The notes below the pieces were generated by a model. The model ran no database searches, was not told the DNA's origin, and saw nothing but the letters and a program-made list of their open reading frames with translations. Positions 10,379-19,439 of a stretch of DNA of 64,000 bases are shown one piece after another. Positions within the stretch are counted from its first letter, which is position 1, and every line of letters starts with the position of its first letter. The position numbers and the translations under genes are program-made. Source of the stretch: Bdellovibrionales bacterium (lineage in GTDB: Bacteria; Bdellovibrionota; Bdellovibrionia; Bdellovibrionales; Bdellovibrionaceae); the NCBI GenBank assembly GCA_016713585.1, contig JADJOV010000001.1, positions 186,001-250,000 on the forward strand. The letters run 5' to 3'.

Positions 10379-11386
10379 TTGAAATTATTAAGTAAAGAAA
10401 CCTTTCGAGTAGTTTTTGAAAGCCGTGAAAACTATCGAGTGTTAGATGGGAACGGAAACGAGTTACCAGGGGAAATCGCCGGAGTTTACAGAAATTCCGA
10501 GGAGCATTGGCCTGCCGTCGGTGACTGGGTCAGCGGTCGGCGCTTGCCTGGCGAAAAGTGCGATTGGATTCTTATTGAGGGATTGCAGAAGCGAAAGTCC
10601 GTCATAAAAAGAAAGGACGCTGGAGGACGTTCTTCGAGGAATCAAGTCTTGGTTGCCAATGTGGATGTCATTTTTATCGTGACTTCACCCAACGAGGACT
10701 TCAGCCTTAACCGCATTGAAAGATATCTGGCTTTGGTTGCCGCAGAGAATATTCAGCCGGTGATTCTATTAAATAAGATTGATGCCAGCACTCAATCTGA
10801 AGCGTTTTTTTTGGAAATCACAAAAAGGTTTCCCAAAATTTCGGCTTTTGCAGTCAGTGCGTTAGAAAACAAACTGGATGGAATTAAAGAGAACATCAAG
10901 CAGAACTCAACCGTCGTATTTTTAGGCTCTTCGGGAGTGGGAAAGAGCACTCTTATCAATGCCATTTTAGGTAGACCGAAAATGGAGATCGGAGAAATTC
11001 GGGAAGAGGACAGCAAGGGGCGACACACCACCACCCACCGAGAGCTTATCGTAACCGAAACAGGGGCCGCTATTGTCGACACCCCGGGGCTCCGCTCTGT
11101 CGGTCTGACGGAAGATTCTGAATCTGGCGAGTGGTTCAGCGACATTGAAAATTTGTTTTCGAATTGCAAGTTCGGTGACTGTGGGCATGAAAGTGAGCCA
11201 GGTTGTGCCGTACAGGCAGCGCTTAATGGTGGTGATCTAGAGAGGAGCCGCTGGCAGAATTATCAGCAGATGCAAAAGGAAATCAGATTTGAAAAACGAA
11301 AGGCTGACAAAGCTCTTCAGTCAGAAGAAAAAAAGAAGTGGGCCAAAATCAGTGTTCAAATCAAACAATTAAAAAAATGGCGGTAA
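10379..11386 (+). CDS. rsgA: ribosome small-subunit biogenesis GTPase RsgA
   Basis: 335 residues from TTG 10379, chosen because GGAG lies six bases before it; another TTG at 10367 is in frame but has no ribosome site. An N-terminal OB-fold (RVLDGNGNELPGEIAG, PAVGDWVSG) is followed by a circularly permuted GTPase: G4 LLNKIDA, then SAL, then G1 LGSSGVGKSTLINA and G3 VDTPGLRSVG. The C-terminal zinc knuckle has CKFGDCGHESEPGCAV. RsgA releases maturation factors from late 30S particles in a GTP-dependent way. The gene is complete and without frameshift. Confidence 0.95.
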   Translation: MKLLSKETFRVVFESRENYRVLDGNGNELPGEIAGVYRNSEEHWPAVGDWVSGRRLPGEKCDWILIEGLQKRKSVIKRKDAGGRSSRNQVLVANVDVIFIVTSPNEDFSLNRIERYLALVAAENIQPVILLNKIDASTQSEAFFLEITKRFPKISAFAVSALENKLDGIKENIKQNSTVVFLGSSGVGKSTLINAILGRPKMEIGEIREEDSKGRHTTTHRELIVTETGAAIVDTPGLRSVGLTEDSESGEWFSDIENLFSNCKFGDCGHESEPGCAVQAALNGGDLERSRWQNYQQMQKEIRFEKRKADKALQSEEKKKWAKISVQIKQLKKWR

Positions 11387-11479
11387 ACTGGAAAGAACAT
11401 CCATTGAAATTGTCAGGCTCAGATTTCGAGTAACTATAAATGACTACGTATGTTCGTATTTCTACAAAGCTGCGCTAGT

Positions 11480-11719
11480 CTATAAATTAAGTTGATATCT
11501 AAGGGACGGACGAAATGATCCGTCTGGCCAAGTTTGATCATTTGATTCGACCAAAGTAAAACCAAATTTACTATGTGCTTTCTGTGACGGGAGATTGTCG
11601 TCTCGATGTTCTAAAATAAGTGTTTTGATGTCACCTTGGTCCTTCGCCCACTTCATCCGAGCTTCAAAAAACAATTTTGAGAGACCCAGTCGCCGAGAGT
11701 CAATTGCCGAATTGAATAT
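11480..11719 (-). pseudogene. remnant of a GNAT acetyltransferase gene
   Basis: The reverse strand keeps about 80 codons resembling the C-terminal half of a Gcn5-related N-acetyltransferase: LGLSKLFFEARMKWAKDQG, then LILEHRDDN, then AHSKFGFTLVE, which matches the usual (N)xxAxxxYxKxGF element near the acetyl-CoA site. No start codon with a ribosome site is seen, and the expected N-terminal part lies in another frame upstream (KYEYSIRQL near 11720-11780). I therefore read it as a broken copy. It lies just outside the left edge of the proposed island. Confidence 0.5.
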
Positions 11720-11910
11720 TCATATTTCTGATCAGGTCTTTGAGTATCCAAAAACAATGCCCCATCTTGGTAAAAACAAGATCGCACTTATGCCCGATGT
11801 TATCAACCCAAATATCCCAAGCGGGAGAGGTCAAGAGATAATAAGCTGCTTAGCTCCGTTTATAGTTAAGTACCTATGAGCATTAAGACAAAGCCATCCA
11901 TGTGCCACAA

Positions 11911-11937
11911 ATAAAAAACCCGCCTGTGAAGCGGGTT
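11911..11937 (-). terminator. rho-independent terminator (reverse strand)
   Basis: Reading the reverse strand, a 7-bp stem AACCCGC / GCGGGTT with a 7-base loop is followed by TTTTTTAT. It lies directly 3' of a copy of the tRNA-Gln 3' end (11938-11953) and no intact reverse-strand gene precedes it here. The likely original client is the tRNA-Gln gene, now 17 kb away. Confidence 0.7.
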
Positions 11938-11953
11938 AAATTGGATGGGGTGG
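11938..11953 (-). repeat. 16-bp copy of the tRNA-Gln 3' end (candidate attachment site, left)
   Basis: AAATTGGATGGGGTGG is identical to 29014-29029, which is the last 12 bases of the tRNA-Gln gene including CCA plus four bases beyond. The next bases (to about 11975) look like a degenerate T-arm. Tyrosine recombinases commonly leave such a duplicate of a tRNA 3' end at the far edge of an inserted element. Confidence 0.55.
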
Positions 11954-12078
11954 CGGGATTCACGCCCGGGGCTGCATTCTATCTAGAAAACGTGTCCACT
12001 GAAATGGGGGAACTTCAAAGGCAGCATTTCCATAGGCGCGGACGTAGGCCTTAGGCGAACAGACCGTTTCGTCGATAA

Positions 12079-12129
12079 TCTTTATGTTTTCTTTATGTCT
12101 GAGACAGCGCTCTTTAGGCCATCTTTATT
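12079..12129 (+). promoter_or_regulatory. candidate KdpE operator upstream of kdpFABC
   Basis: Four related octamers occur in phase with the helix: TCTTTATG at 12079 and 12090 (11 bp apart), then TCTTTAGG at 12111 and TCTTTATT at 12122 (again 11 bp apart). OmpR-family regulators such as KdpE bind tandem direct repeats with about one-turn spacing, and the known Escherichia coli KdpE site is similarly T-rich. It lies about 180 bases before kdpF. I found no convincing -10 or -35 pair. Confidence 0.5.
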
Positions 12130-12183
12130 CTATTTGAGACAACATAGGAGGTGTAGAACAAAGAACTAATTGAGGTCACCTAT

Positions 12184-12285
12184 ATGTTTCAAAAGTATCT
12201 TGGACCCAACGAATTCAACATTAACTTAGCTTTTATCGAGGCCAAGCTGCAGAAAACTGGACGGCCACTACGTCCTGGGCATTGA
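12184..12285 (+). CDS. possible 33-codon leader peptide before kdpF
   Basis: A short frame starting MFQKYLGPNEFNINLAF with GAGGTCACC placed eight bases before the ATG. It lies between the candidate KdpE operator and kdpF and ends 25 bases before kdpF. It could be a translated leader or chance. No similarity is recognised. Confidence 0.25.
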   Translation: MFQKYLGPNEFNINLAFIEAKLQKTGRPLRPGH

Positions 12286-12310
12286 GCTTTTAATCAAGAA
12301 AGGAACTTCT

Positions 12311-12394
12311 ATGGACTTTGTACTCGCAGGAATTATTTCGCTCTTTATCGGAGGATATCTTGTCTTCACATTACTTTATCCTGAGAAATTTTAA
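12311..12394 (+). CDS. kdpF: K+-transporting ATPase small subunit KdpF
   Basis: 27 residues forming a single membrane helix: MDFVLAGIISLFIGGYLVFT followed by LLYPEKF. Length, the LxxYLxxxLLxPExF-like ending and the position ten bases before kdpA identify KdpF, the small subunit that stabilises the KdpFABC complex in the inner membrane. A ribosome site (AAGGAAC) lies seven bases upstream. Confidence 0.92.
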   Translation: MDFVLAGIISLFIGGYLVFTLLYPEKF

Positions 12395-12403
12395 GGAGCT
12401 CTT

Positions 12404-14092
12404 ATGAACGGGTATGATTTTTTTCAAATTTTTATAACACTCCTCATACTTGTCGTTGCATCGCCGCTTATCGGGAAGTGGATGTTTCGAATTTTTGAGA
12501 TTTCTAATTCCGAGACTGGCCTCACTCATAAGTTTGAGTCTGCTTTCTACCGTGTTGCGGGAATCGATCCTAAAGAAGAGATGGATTGGAAGCATTATTC
12601 TCTGGCCGTGCTCGTGTTTAATTTCATAGGCTTCGTCTTTTTATTCTTGATCCAGATTCTTCAATCAAAGCTTCCTCTAAATCCTCAAGGGTTAGCGGAT
12701 GTTTCTTGGCATTCAGCGTTTAATTCCGCCATCAGTTTTATGACGAATACGAACTGGCAGGGATATTCTGGTGAAAGTACGATGAGTTATCTCACTCAAG
12801 TGTTGGGATTGACTGTCCAAAATTTTGTGAGTGCCGCGACAGGAATCGGAGTGGTTTTAGCGCTGTGCCGTGGACTTACACAAAAGTCGTCTCGCAGCTT
12901 AGGAAATTTTTGGAAGGATCTAACTCGTTCCACCTTGTTCATTCTTCTGCCGCTTAGTTTTGTCTTTGCTCTTGTTTTAATTTCGCAAGGTGTTGTCCAA
13001 AACTTTTCGTCTTATTCGCAAGCAGTTGGTTTAGATGGAATCTCACAAGTGATCCCTCAGGGACCAGCAGCCAGCCAGATTGCGATAAAACAGCTTGGAA
13101 CAAATGGAGGTGGATTTTTTGGAGTCAATAGTGCCCATCCCCTTGAAAACCCAACTCCCCTTAGCAACTGGATGCAACTCATTGCCATCTTGCTTTTGCC
13201 AGCTTCTCTTGTCTTCACATTTGGTGAGTATGCCAAAAGTCGAAGACAAGCTTGGGCCATCTTCATCGCAATGGGAACCATGCTCGTGGTCGGGCTCTCA
13301 GCATCTCTTGTTGCGGAGTATTCAGCAAATCCTGTGCTGGGCCATGCTGCCGTAATGGAAGGAAAAGAAACAAGGCTTGGTGTCACGAACAGTGTCATCT
13401 GGTCTGTTTTCACATCTGCTGCCAGTAACGGATCGGTCAATTCGATGCACTCTTCTTTAAGTCCTATTTCGGGTGGGATTGCCATGTTCAACATCATGCT
13501 TGGAGAAGTCATTTTTGGAGGAGTTGGTGCAGGTCTTTACGGAATGTTTCTTTTTGTTCTGCTCACAGTTTTCCTTTCAGGTTTAATGGTGGGGCGAACT
13601 CCAGAGTATTTAGGAAAGAAAATTGAAGCTCTCGAAATTAAAATGGTCATTCTCGGTGTCATCATTCCGAGCGCTGCTATCCTCATCGGGGCGGGACTCT
13701 CAAGCGTTTTACCAGTCGCACTTTCAAGTCTGTCTAACAAAGGACCACACGGACTCTCAGAAATTCTTTATGCCTTCGCATCTGCAGGTGGGAATAACGG
13801 TTCAGCTTTCGCAGGCCTCAATGCCAATACAGTTTACTATAATTTAGCACTTGGAGTTGTCATGTTGATTGGGCGCTTCGGGGTCATTCTTCCTGTTCTT
13901 GCAATTGCTGGAAGTATGTCTTTGAAAAAGCAAACTCCCAAAGGACCTGGCACATTCGTAACGGATTCACCCCTATTTGTGGTTCTACTGATTGGAGTTG
14001 TGATCGTGGTTGGCGGGCTGACATTTCTTCCAGCTCTAAGCCTTGGCCCCATCATAGAACACTTTTTAATGAGCTTAGGCCGAAGCTTTTAA
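12404..14092 (+). CDS. kdpA: K+-transporting ATPase channel subunit KdpA
   Basis: 562 residues, the normal family length, with about ten membrane helices. The four selectivity-filter loops are all visible: NTNWQGYSGES, TNGGGFFGVNSAHPLENPTP, TSAASNGSVNSMHSSL and ASAGGNNGSAFAGLNANT. KdpA binds and conducts K+ with high affinity, drawing on ATP hydrolysis by KdpB. The start ATG follows AAGGAGCTCTT. The gene is complete and sits second in kdpFABCDE. KdpFABC is normally induced by K+ limitation through KdpD/KdpE, whose genes follow directly. Confidence 0.97.
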   Translation: MNGYDFFQIFITLLILVVASPLIGKWMFRIFEISNSETGLTHKFESAFYRVAGIDPKEEMDWKHYSLAVLVFNFIGFVFLFLIQILQSKLPLNPQGLADVSWHSAFNSAISFMTNTNWQGYSGESTMSYLTQVLGLTVQNFVSAATGIGVVLALCRGLTQKSSRSLGNFWKDLTRSTLFILLPLSFVFALVLISQGVVQNFSSYSQAVGLDGISQVIPQGPAASQIAIKQLGTNGGGFFGVNSAHPLENPTPLSNWMQLIAILLLPASLVFTFGEYAKSRRQAWAIFIAMGTMLVVGLSASLVAEYSANPVLGHAAVMEGKETRLGVTNSVIWSVFTSAASNGSVNSMHSSLSPISGGIAMFNIMLGEVIFGGVGAGLYGMFLFVLLTVFLSGLMVGRTPEYLGKKIEALEIKMVILGVIIPSAAILIGAGLSSVLPVALSSLSNKGPHGLSEILYAFASAGGNNGSAFAGLNANTVYYNLALGVVMLIGRFGVILPVLAIAGSMSLKKQTPKGPGTFVTDSPLFVVLLIGVVIVVGGLTFLPALSLGPIIEHFLMSLGRSF

Positions 14093-14112
14093 GCACTTGA
14101 TTGGAGACAGAA

Positions 14113-16182
14113 ATGAACACCTCAATTTTTGAAAAGAAACTTATACTGAACGCAATAGAAGACTCATTCCGAAAGCTGAACCCAAGTGATCTATTGAAAA
14201 ATCCTGTCATATTCATCACGCTGGTTGGCGCTGTCGGATCTACTTTGTATCTGATTTTTGGAAGCTTTAATGGTTTCAATCTTCAGATATCACTTTGGCT
14301 TTGGTTTTCTGTTTTATTTGCGAATTTCTCGGAAGCTATTGCAGAAGGCAGAGGAAAAGCTCAAGCCGAGTCATTAAAGAAAACAAAGACATCCATTAGT
14401 GCCAAACTTTGGAGCTCGAGCGGTCAATTTCTGTCAGTTCCTGCTTCTGAACTCAAAAAAGGCGACGTCGTGATCTGCTCTGCAGGTGATCTAATCCCAA
14501 ACGACGGAGAGATCATTGAAGGTATCGCAACGGTCGACGAGTCTGCCATTACTGGCGAATCGGCACCCGTTGTTAGAGAGAGTGGTGGTGATCGCAGTGC
14601 TGTTACCGGCGGAACACGAGTCATTAGTGATCAAGTTAAGATTCGGATCACTGCAAATCCTGGTGATAGCTTTATCGAGCGCATGATTCATTTGGTTGAA
14701 GGCGCAAGAAGACAAAAGACACCAAATGAAATTGCTCTCAGCATAGTTCTTTCGGGCCTGACCCTGATCTTTCTTTTAGCTGTGGTGACTCTCAAGTTCT
14801 TTGCTGATTACTCAAGTCATAGTAGTGGCCAGGATTTATCTCAAATCGTGACCGTGCCAGTGCTTATTGCGCTTCTTGTTTGTCTGATTCCAACAACGAT
14901 TGGCGGACTATTGAGTGCCATAGGAATCAGTGGGATGGACCGACTTATTCGAAAAAATGTTGTGGCCACAAGTGGCCGAGCTGTCGAGGCTGCTGGAGAC
15001 ATCGATGTCCTTCTGCTAGATAAAACAGGAACGATCACCTTGGGAAATAGGATGGCTCATCAGTTTTTTCCAGCACCCCAAGTCACGGAAATTGAACTTG
15101 CAGAAAAAGCACAGCTTGCCTCGCTGAGCGATGAAACGCCTGAGGGCCGATCAATTGTAGTGCTAGCGAAAGAAAAATTTAATCTGAGAGCTAAAGACTA
15201 TGACCCAGTCAGCATGACATTTGTTCCCTTTATGGCACAGACTCGTTCCAGCGGAATCGATCTGGCAGAAACTGGTCAAACAATTTCAATTCGTAAAGGC
15301 GCTTCAGACGCTATCGAGAAAATTGTTTTATCTCGAGGCGGAAGTTTCCCTGAAAAAGTTAAAAAAGATGTTGAGCTTGTAGCTCGCAATGGGGGCACTC
15401 CACTTGTCGTGGCAGAAGGACGTAGAGTTTTAGGAGTTGTTGCTCTGAAGGACATCGTCAAGGGCGGAATCCGCGAACGTTTTGCCGAGCTTCGTAAGAT
15501 GGGAATTAGAACCGTTATGATTACAGGAGACAATCTGCTTACAGCAGCTGCTATAGCCGCAGAGGCTGGGGTTGATGATTTTATGGCGGAGGCAACTCCA
15601 GAAGATAAACTCAAAAGAATCCGTGAAGAGCAGTTCAATGGCCATCTTGTCGCAATGACCGGAGATGGAACAAATGATGCTCCCGCACTCGCGCAGGCAG
15701 ATGTTGGAGTCGCTATGAATACTGGGACTCAAGCCGCCCGCGAAGCTGGAAATATGGTGGATCTCGATTCTAATCCAACAAAGCTGATTGAAATTGTTGA
15801 AACAGGAAAGCAACTTCTCATGACTCGAGGAGCACTGACTACGTTTAGTGTTGCCAATGATGTCGCGAAATATTTTGCAATTCTACCAGCACTCTTTGCA
15901 ACACTTTACGTGATTGAGGGAACCAATCAAGGGCCATTGGGACCTCTCAATATCATGAAACTTCAATCACCCCAAAGCGCGATTCTATCCGCTGTGATCT
16001 TTAATGCTCTCATTATTATCGCGCTCGTTCCCTTAGCTTTGAAGGGAGTTTCCTACCGACCTGTAGGGGCGTCTGAATTACTCAAGCGTAATCTTTTGAT
16101 CTATGGACTTCGTGGATTAGTAGCGCCATTTATTGGCATTAAGCTTATTGATCTGATTATTAACTTTGGAGGCTTGGTATGA
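14113..16182 (+). CDS. kdpB: K+-transporting P-type ATPase subunit KdpB
   Basis: 689 residues from ATG 14113, with GGAG six bases upstream; a TTG at 14101 is in frame but overlaps that ribosome site. It carries the P-type ATPase signature: actuator motif ITGES, phosphorylation motif LLDKTGTITLGN with Asp303, nucleotide-binding residues (KGASDAIEK) and the hinge motif MTGDGTNDAPALAQADVGVA. KdpB hydrolyses ATP to drive K+ uptake by KdpA. It starts 20 bases after kdpA and overlaps kdpC by four bases, so the subunits are co-translated. Confidence 0.97.
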   Translation: MNTSIFEKKLILNAIEDSFRKLNPSDLLKNPVIFITLVGAVGSTLYLIFGSFNGFNLQISLWLWFSVLFANFSEAIAEGRGKAQAESLKKTKTSISAKLWSSSGQFLSVPASELKKGDVVICSAGDLIPNDGEIIEGIATVDESAITGESAPVVRESGGDRSAVTGGTRVISDQVKIRITANPGDSFIERMIHLVEGARRQKTPNEIALSIVLSGLTLIFLLAVVTLKFFADYSSHSSGQDLSQIVTVPVLIALLVCLIPTTIGGLLSAIGISGMDRLIRKNVVATSGRAVEAAGDIDVLLLDKTGTITLGNRMAHQFFPAPQVTEIELAEKAQLASLSDETPEGRSIVVLAKEKFNLRAKDYDPVSMTFVPFMAQTRSSGIDLAETGQTISIRKGASDAIEKIVLSRGGSFPEKVKKDVELVARNGGTPLVVAEGRRVLGVVALKDIVKGGIRERFAELRKMGIRTVMITGDNLLTAAAIAAEAGVDDFMAEATPEDKLKRIREEQFNGHLVAMTGDGTNDAPALAQADVGVAMNTGTQAAREAGNMVDLDSNPTKLIEIVETGKQLLMTRGALTTFSVANDVAKYFAILPALFATLYVIEGTNQGPLGPLNIMKLQSPQSAILSAVIFNALIIIALVPLALKGVSYRPVGASELLKRNLLIYGLRGLVAPFIGIKLIDLIINFGGLV

Positions 16183-16727
16183 TAAAAATCGTAGTCCAAT
16201 CACTTCGGACTTTTTTGGCTTTGAGTCTTATCGTCGGCCTTTTATATCCACTTTCGGTGACTCTCATTGGTCAGACTCTGTGGAGTCATCAGGCGAACGG
16301 CTCTTTAGTTGAAAGGAACCAGAAAATTGTCGGATCAGAACTTTTGGCGCAAAAGAGTGAATCAATGAGACTGTTTTGGCCAAGGCCCTCTGCTTCAGAT
16401 TACGGTTCAATTCCGTCTGGAGCTTCAAACCAAGGGCCTACTTCAGAAGCGTTAAAGGCTTCAGTTCAGGAGCGAAAAGCGAAGGGTTTTGCGAATGAGA
16501 TGTTATTTGCTTCAGGAAGTGGACTTGATCCCCATATCACAAAAGATGCCGCAATCAGTCAGCTGCCTCGAATTGTTCAAGCTCGAAATATGAATGATAA
16601 TCAGAAAACAGCGCTAGAGGAGATTATTAAAAGCTCTATCGAGAAACGTGATTTAGGTTTTTTAGGTGAGGAACGAATCAATGTTTTAAGATTGAACCTG
16701 AAGCTGGTCGATGTTTTCGGAAGGTAG
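16179..16727 (+). CDS. kdpC: K+-transporting ATPase subunit KdpC
   Basis: 182 residues. One N-terminal membrane helix (LALSLIVGLLYPLSVTLIGQ) is followed by the periplasmic domain with the family motifs FWPRPSASDYGSIPSGASNQGP and SGSGLDPHITKDAA. KdpC is required for assembly and high-affinity function of the Kdp complex. The ATG overlaps the kdpB stop (ATGA). Complete. Confidence 0.96.
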   Translation: MIKIVVQSLRTFLALSLIVGLLYPLSVTLIGQTLWSHQANGSLVERNQKIVGSELLAQKSESMRLFWPRPSASDYGSIPSGASNQGPTSEALKASVQERKAKGFANEMLFASGSGLDPHITKDAAISQLPRIVQARNMNDNQKTALEEIIKSSIEKRDLGFLGEERINVLRLNLKLVDVFGR

Positions 16728-16737
16728 AATCTAAAAA

Positions 16738-19434
16738 ATGGGGACAGAAGATAAAAGGCGCCCAAACCCTGATGATCTTTTAAAAGGAATTCAGGCCGTC
16801 GAAAAAAAATCAAATAGAGGACATCTGAGGGTCTTCTTTGGAATGTGTCCCGGAGTGGGAAAGACATTTTCAATGTTGCGTGCTGCTCACGAGCGATTGA
16901 AAGACGGCGTTGATGTTGTCGTTGGAGTCGTAGAGACCCACGAAAGAGTCGAGACTGCCAACTTACTTCAGGGCTTAGAGCAAATTCCTAAGCGTGAAAT
17001 AGAATACAAAGCGACAAAACTTTTTGAGATGGATCTTGACGCCATCCTCCGGCGGAAACCTAAACTCATATTGGTCGATGAACTCGCGCATACAAATGCA
17101 CAAGGAAGTCGTCATTCAAAGAGATACCAAGATGTCCAAGAGTTACTCGTCGCTGGAATTGATGTTTATACGACTCTCAACGTTCAACACATTGAAAGTC
17201 GATCTGATCTTGTTTTTCAAGTTACGGGCGTTCCAGTACAAGAGAAGGTGCCTGATTCGTTCTTGGATCTAGCAGATCAAGTTGAATTAATCGATTTATC
17301 GCCTGAAGTTCTTTTGCAAAGGCTTGTTGAGGGAAAAGTTTATTTAGGTGACAGGGCTGCCCGTGCCGCTGATGGTTTTTTTAAATTTGAAAACATCATT
17401 GCACTTCGGGAGTTAGCCCTCCGATACACAGCTGAAAAAGTGGATTCGCAACTTCGCGATCAGATGATTCTGAAGCAGGTTCCTGGAATCTGGAACACAA
17501 ATGAGCGACTCATGGTCGCAGTAAGTTTTAGTCCATACTCCGCAAGACTCATTCGAGCTACGCGAAGAATGGCATACAATCTTGAAGCTCCTTGGATCGC
17601 GCTATATGTCGACACAGGTGAGATTCTGAGTGATGCCGATCTCAAGCAACTCAATAGAAATCTTGCGCTTGCGAGGGAGCTTGGTGCTGAAGTCGTTCAC
17701 TGTGCAGAATCAAGTTTGATTGAAGCTGTTAAGAGGACTGCCTTAGAAAAAAATGTAACTCAAATTGTGATCGGAAGACCGGACAAGACATTCGTCAGAG
17801 ACTTTCTTACTCAGGGGACCATACTAGATCATCTCGTTAGGGAAACGAGTGAGATTGATATTCATGTCTTGAGACAAGAGAGAAGACCAAGGTTTAAGGG
17901 ACTGAAGCTTAAGGTTCCTCAATTCAGAACTGGTTTTATTCCTTATTGGTATACTCTTTGGTTTTTAATTGCGGTCGGCTTTTTAAGCTATTCCCTTGCG
18001 CCTTGGATTGGGTATCGAGCTGTTGGTTTTATTTTGCTAAGCGCCATTCTTTTTATAGGTACAATCGCGACATTTGGTCCGATTTTGTTTGCAGCAAGTT
18101 TTTGTTCATTTATCTGGAACTTCTTTTTTATACCACCGCAATTTACTTTTGAGATTAAAGAGCCTGAAGACGTAATGAATGTGATTGCGTTTTTCATAGT
18201 GGCATTTGCATCGGGTTACTTGACCTCTCGAATAAAAAAACAAGAAGCTGCCTTGTCTGAAAGAGCCTATACGTCATCTGTTCTTTATGAATTCAGTAAA
18301 AGCTTGGGTTCTGCAAAATCTAAGAAAGACATCGCAACAATATCTCGTGAGAGTTTTGAGAGAGTCTTCAAATGTGAGATTGAGATCATTTTGAAAGATC
18401 AATCTGATGAATTACAGCACGTTCCAATAGGGTCCGAGCGAAATAGGATAGATCAAAAAGAATTCGCAGTTGCTACATGGAGCTTTAAGAATCAAAAGAA
18501 TGCGGGTTGGGGTACGGAAACTTTGAGCTCATCAAAGTGTCTTTCGATACCTCTGAAAGGGCGAGCCGAGATAATCGGAGTCATTTTGATTTGGCCGAAG
18601 AAAGGGGCCAAAAAAAATCCTGAGTTTGAATTCTTGATTGAAACTTTTGCTTCAAATACGGCCATGGCCTTTGAGAGAGAAATGTTTGAAGAGAAATCAA
18701 AAGAGGCTGATGTTTTTGCATCATCGGAGAAATTGCATCAAGCCCTACTGAGTTCCGTTTCGCATGAACTCAAGACTCCACTAACGGCAATCATCGGCAA
18801 CGCCACGGCTCTCAAGCAAGAAGGACAACACCTATCTGAGAGTGGAAGAGAGCAAGCTCTCGGTGACTTGATTGAATCTTCTGAACGATTAAATCGAGTC
18901 GTTGAAAATCTGCTTGATATGACAAGGATCTCATCTGGTGCGCTAAAGGTAAGAGATGATATTTTTGAATTGAATGACTTCGTTGACTCATCATTGAGTC
19001 GATATGCATCAGTTCTCCAATTTCATAAAGTCAGCTTCAAGAGGTCAGACTTTGAGGTTTTTGTGAAAGGTGATGACAAATTGCTAGAGCACGTTCTTTC
19101 GAATCTTCTTTCGAACGCTGCTTACTATGCGCCAAGAGGATCAGAAATTAGAGTCGAAGTCTCATTTAATGAGATGTTTGGAGACGTAAAAGTCATCGAC
19201 GAGGGTCCCGGCATTCCCCAAGATTCGATTGATAAAATTTTTGAGCGATTTTACCGAGTACCTGGTACGCCAACTGGTGGAACGGGCCTCGGGTTGTCCA
19301 TTGCAAAAGCGTTGGTGATTGCTATGGGTGGAGTAATTGAAGTGCAGAATCGAAATGACCGAAGCGGTAGCGCATTTACATTTTCTCTGCCTCGGACTAC
19401 TATTAGATTTGATAAGGATGGAAAGCTGAATTGA
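16738..19434 (+). CDS. kdpD: K+-sensing histidine kinase KdpD
   Basis: 898 residues, full length. The N-terminal KdpD domain has a Walker-A-like loop (GMCPGVGKTFSML) and ELAHTNAQGSRHSKR. A universal-stress-protein-like domain follows (about 250-375; VTQIVIGRPDKT), then four closely spaced membrane helices (DUF4118, about 400-495), a GAF-like region, and the kinase core. The core has the H box SSVSHELKTPLTAIIGN with His676, N box LSNLLSNAAYYAPRGS, G1 VIDEGPGI and G2 GTGLGLSIA. It phosphorylates KdpE when K+ is limiting. It begins ten bases after kdpC. Confidence 0.96.
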   Translation: MGTEDKRRPNPDDLLKGIQAVEKKSNRGHLRVFFGMCPGVGKTFSMLRAAHERLKDGVDVVVGVVETHERVETANLLQGLEQIPKREIEYKATKLFEMDLDAILRRKPKLILVDELAHTNAQGSRHSKRYQDVQELLVAGIDVYTTLNVQHIESRSDLVFQVTGVPVQEKVPDSFLDLADQVELIDLSPEVLLQRLVEGKVYLGDRAARAADGFFKFENIIALRELALRYTAEKVDSQLRDQMILKQVPGIWNTNERLMVAVSFSPYSARLIRATRRMAYNLEAPWIALYVDTGEILSDADLKQLNRNLALARELGAEVVHCAESSLIEAVKRTALEKNVTQIVIGRPDKTFVRDFLTQGTILDHLVRETSEIDIHVLRQERRPRFKGLKLKVPQFRTGFIPYWYTLWFLIAVGFLSYSLAPWIGYRAVGFILLSAILFIGTIATFGPILFAASFCSFIWNFFFIPPQFTFEIKEPEDVMNVIAFFIVAFASGYLTSRIKKQEAALSERAYTSSVLYEFSKSLGSAKSKKDIATISRESFERVFKCEIEIILKDQSDELQHVPIGSERNRIDQKEFAVATWSFKNQKNAGWGTETLSSSKCLSIPLKGRAEIIGVILIWPKKGAKKNPEFEFLIETFASNTAMAFEREMFEEKSKEADVFASSEKLHQALLSSVSHELKTPLTAIIGNATALKQEGQHLSESGREQALGDLIESSERLNRVVENLLDMTRISSGALKVRDDIFELNDFVDSSLSRYASVLQFHKVSFKRSDFEVFVKGDDKLLEHVLSNLLSNAAYYAPRGSEIRVEVSFNEMFGDVKVIDEGPGIPQDSIDKIFERFYRVPGTPTGGTGLGLSIAKALVIAMGGVIEVQNRNDRSGSAFTFSLPRTTIRFDKDGKLN

Positions 19435-19439
19435 AATCA

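Noticed and set aside
11938..11980. A second complete tRNA gene next to the 16-bp repeat
   Set aside because: Only an acceptor 3' strand with CCA and a degenerate T-arm are present; no anticodon arm can be folded, so it is a remnant or attachment-site half.
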